Assembly (NCBI RefSeq): GCF_011758745.1
Contig: NZ_JAANOV010000001.1
Location: forward strand, 5,208,001 to 5,272,000
Reading direction: 5' to 3'
DNA from: Amycolatopsis granulosa
GTDB taxonomy: Bacteria > Actinomycetota > Actinomycetes > Mycobacteriales > Pseudonocardiaceae
DNA length: 64,000 bases
The number at the start of each line of letters is the position of its first letter. The stretch's first letter is position 1. A program made the translations under genes and the position numbers. The notes under the pieces were generated by a model. That model was not told the origin of the DNA. It did no database searches and saw nothing but the letters and a program-made list of their open reading frames with translations. Below, one piece after another: positions 60,058 to 64,000 of the stretch.

Positions 60058-61318
60058 GGCAACCTCCCCGGTCCGGTGAGCAGCATCGCCGACTGGAACC
60101 CGCCGAACCCGCTGCCCACCGACAGCACCACGTCCAGCGCCTGGTCCCGGGCCGTGACCGGCACGTAATCCAGGTCGCACAACGGATCCCGGCGTTCGTA
60201 GTTCGCCGTCGGCGGCACCACGCCGTGCGTGATCGCCAGCGCGCACGCGGCCAGCTCGATCGACCCGATGGCGCCGAGCGAGTGCCCGATCATCGACTTG
60301 ATCGAGCTGACCGGCACCCGGTAGGCGTGCTCGCCCAGCGCACGCCGGAACGCCGCGGTCTCGTGCACGTCGTTCTGCTTGGTGCCCGACCCGTGCGCGT
60401 TGACGTAGTCGACGGCCTCCGCGGGCAGCTGCGCCTGGCGGAGCGTGTCGTCGATCGCCGCGGCCATCTCCACCCCGTCCGGGCGCAGCCCCGTCATGTG
60501 GAAGGCGTTGCAGCGGTTGGCGTATCCGGCGACCTGGCAGTAGAGGTGCGCGCCGCGGCGCCGGGCGTGCCCGGCCTCCTCCACGACCAGGACCGCCGCA
60601 CCCTCGCCCATCACGAAGCCGTCCCGGCCGGCGTCGAACGGGCGGGAGGCGTGCTCCGGGTCGTCGTTGCGGGCCGAGGTCGCCCGGATGGCGTCGAAGC
60701 ACGCCATCGTGATCGGCGAGATCGGGGCGTCGGTGGCACCGGCGATCACCACGTCGGCGTCGCCGTCCTCGATCAGCTGGTGCGCGTACCCGACCGCGTC
60801 GATCCCGGACGTGCATCCGGTGGAGATCACCGCGGCCGGGCCGTTGGCGCCGAACCGGACCGCCACCTCGGCCGCCATGCTGCTCGGCACCAGCGCCTCG
60901 TACAGGAACCGGGTGCCGTAGCGCGGATCGACCAGCCAGTGGCGCCCGCCGTCGGAGAGCACCACGAACTCGTCCTCCAGCCGCGTGGTGGCCCCGACCG
61001 CGCTGCCCATGGCCACGGCGAGCCGGTCGTGGTTGAGCGCGTCGGGCTCCAGCCCCGAGTCGGCGACCGCCTCGCTCGCCGCGACCAGCGCGAACTGGGC
61101 GAAGCGGTCGCTGCGCTCGACCTCCTGCGGGGTCAGCCCGGCGGCCAGCGGGTCGAAGTCGCACTCGGCGGCCATCTGGGAGCGGAACTGGTCCGGGTCG
61201 AAGAACGAGATCCGCCGGGTGGCGGTCCGGCCGCTGGTGATGCGCTGCCAGAACTCCTTGCGCCCGTTGCCACCGGGCGCCACCACGCCGATCCCGGTGA
61301 TCACCGACGTGCGTGCGC

Positions 61319-61322
<4 letters not shown>
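60054..61322 (-). CDS. type II PKS ketosynthase alpha subunit
   Basis: 422 aa. Catalytic Cys in [17 protein letters not shown] near residue 170, His in [19 protein letters not shown] near 307, and His in [17 protein letters not shown] near 345; all three are intact. It elongates malonyl units on the ACP with the adjacent CLF. Overlaps cupin by ATGA and CLF by GTGA. Spore-pigment versus pentangular class is not resolvable without a tree. Confidence 0.97.
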
Positions 61323-63789
<2,467 letters not shown>

Positions 63790-63793
<4 letters not shown>

Positions 63794-64000
63794 CCCGGCG
63801 TCCCCGGTGCCAGGACGACGAGCGGCTGGTCGAACTCCACGGGCTCGCCGTTGCCGACCAGCACGTCGACGACCGTGCCGGTGCACTCGGCGAGTACCGG
63901 GTTCATCAGCTTCATCGCCTCCACGATCGCCAGCGTCTGGCCCTTCTCCACGGCGTCGCCCGGTGCCACGAACGCGGGCGCACCCGGCTGCGGCGCGGTG
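63790..64000 (-). CDS. accB: biotin carboxyl carrier protein, 5' part outside window
   Basis: Last 69 residues visible. Biotinylated Lys is in AIVEAMKLMNPVLAECTGTV, the canonical EAMKLMN site. PQPGAPAFVAPGDAVEKGQT precedes it and VEFDQPLVVLAPG ends the lipoyl-like domain. First visible gene of the PKS operon; its start lies beyond base 64000. A carboxyltransferase partner would be expected upstream or elsewhere. Confidence 0.93.

Overview
The window is very GC-rich actinobacterial chromosome. Gene content and order point to a member of the Pseudonocardiaceae (Amycolatopsis-like). This is inferred from GC content, protein flavour and a mycobacteria-like gene order, not from a database search. 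In Mycobacterium tuberculosis the block rnd, a DUF3000 gene, hemE, hemY, hemQ, msrB, aftC, the Rv2672 hydrolase, ribD-like Rv2671 and a zapE-type ATPase is recalled in nearly the same order. Here it spans about 5.2-23.9 kb with extra genes inserted.

Layout. 1-3.05 kb: a fadB-like/fadA beta-oxidation pair on the minus strand behind two copies of an inverted-repeat operator. 3.05-5.0 kb: a decayed stretch with XRE and GntR regulator remnants and one or two hypothetical genes. 5.2-11.6 kb: RNase D, an orphan LuxR-type response regulator, DUF3000 and the heme genes hemE-hemY-hemQ. 11.67-13.8 kb: a three-gene cassette of a short HvfC/DUF2063-like partner, a DUF692 (MNIO) oxidase and a TIGR04222-type membrane protein whose tail holds 8 Cys in about 45 Gly/Ser residues. 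This looks like a ribosomal-peptide-type modification system. 13.8-29.4 kb: housekeeping and accessory genes (msrB, PASTA-less Ser/Thr kinase, TVP38 protein, aftC, hydrolase lipoprotein, ATP-dependent ligase, reductase, zapE, PAP2, DUF2252, rocD, vapBC, an ArsR operon). 29.5-32.6 kb: S9 peptidase and a luciferase-like oxidoreductase. 32.68-38.5 kb: an iron-box-controlled NRPS-independent siderophore operon (decarboxylase, N-hydroxylase, IucA/IucC synthetase, glutamine-synthetase-like ligase) with no acyltransferase. 38.5-41.5 kb: a GT87 glycosyltransferase, an AraC/GlxA regulator and a DJ-1/PfpI protein.

41.6-52.1 kb: a complete-looking actinomycete integrative and conjugative element (AICE) of about 10.4 kb, inserted in the 3' end of a tRNA-Pro(GGG) gene and bounded by a 38-bp direct repeat. 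It carries int, xis, a RepSA-type initiator, a SpdB-like membrane protein, a TraB/FtsK translocase, a train of tiny overlapping unknown genes, a KorSA-like GntR repressor with its operators, and a DUF218/YdcF-like gene. Near the right end lies a very long interrupted palindrome, a candidate origin or structured RNA. 52.5-55.0 kb: a lower-GC scar with what look like polymorphic-toxin remnants and orphan immunity-like genes.

55.0-64.0 kb: a type II aromatic polyketide cluster on the minus strand, running off the window. In transcription order it is biotin carboxyl carrier protein, biotin carboxylase, ACP, aromatase/cyclase, cupin, KS-alpha, KS-beta/CLF, a fused ABM-ABM-FAD monooxygenase, ABM monooxygenase and P450. 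Every visible junction is a 4-nt ATGA/GTGA stop-start overlap. The carboxylase subunits would supply malonyl-CoA, the minimal PKS and cyclases build the aromatic scaffold, and the oxygenases tailor it. A pentangular or spore-pigment-like product is plausible but not proven.
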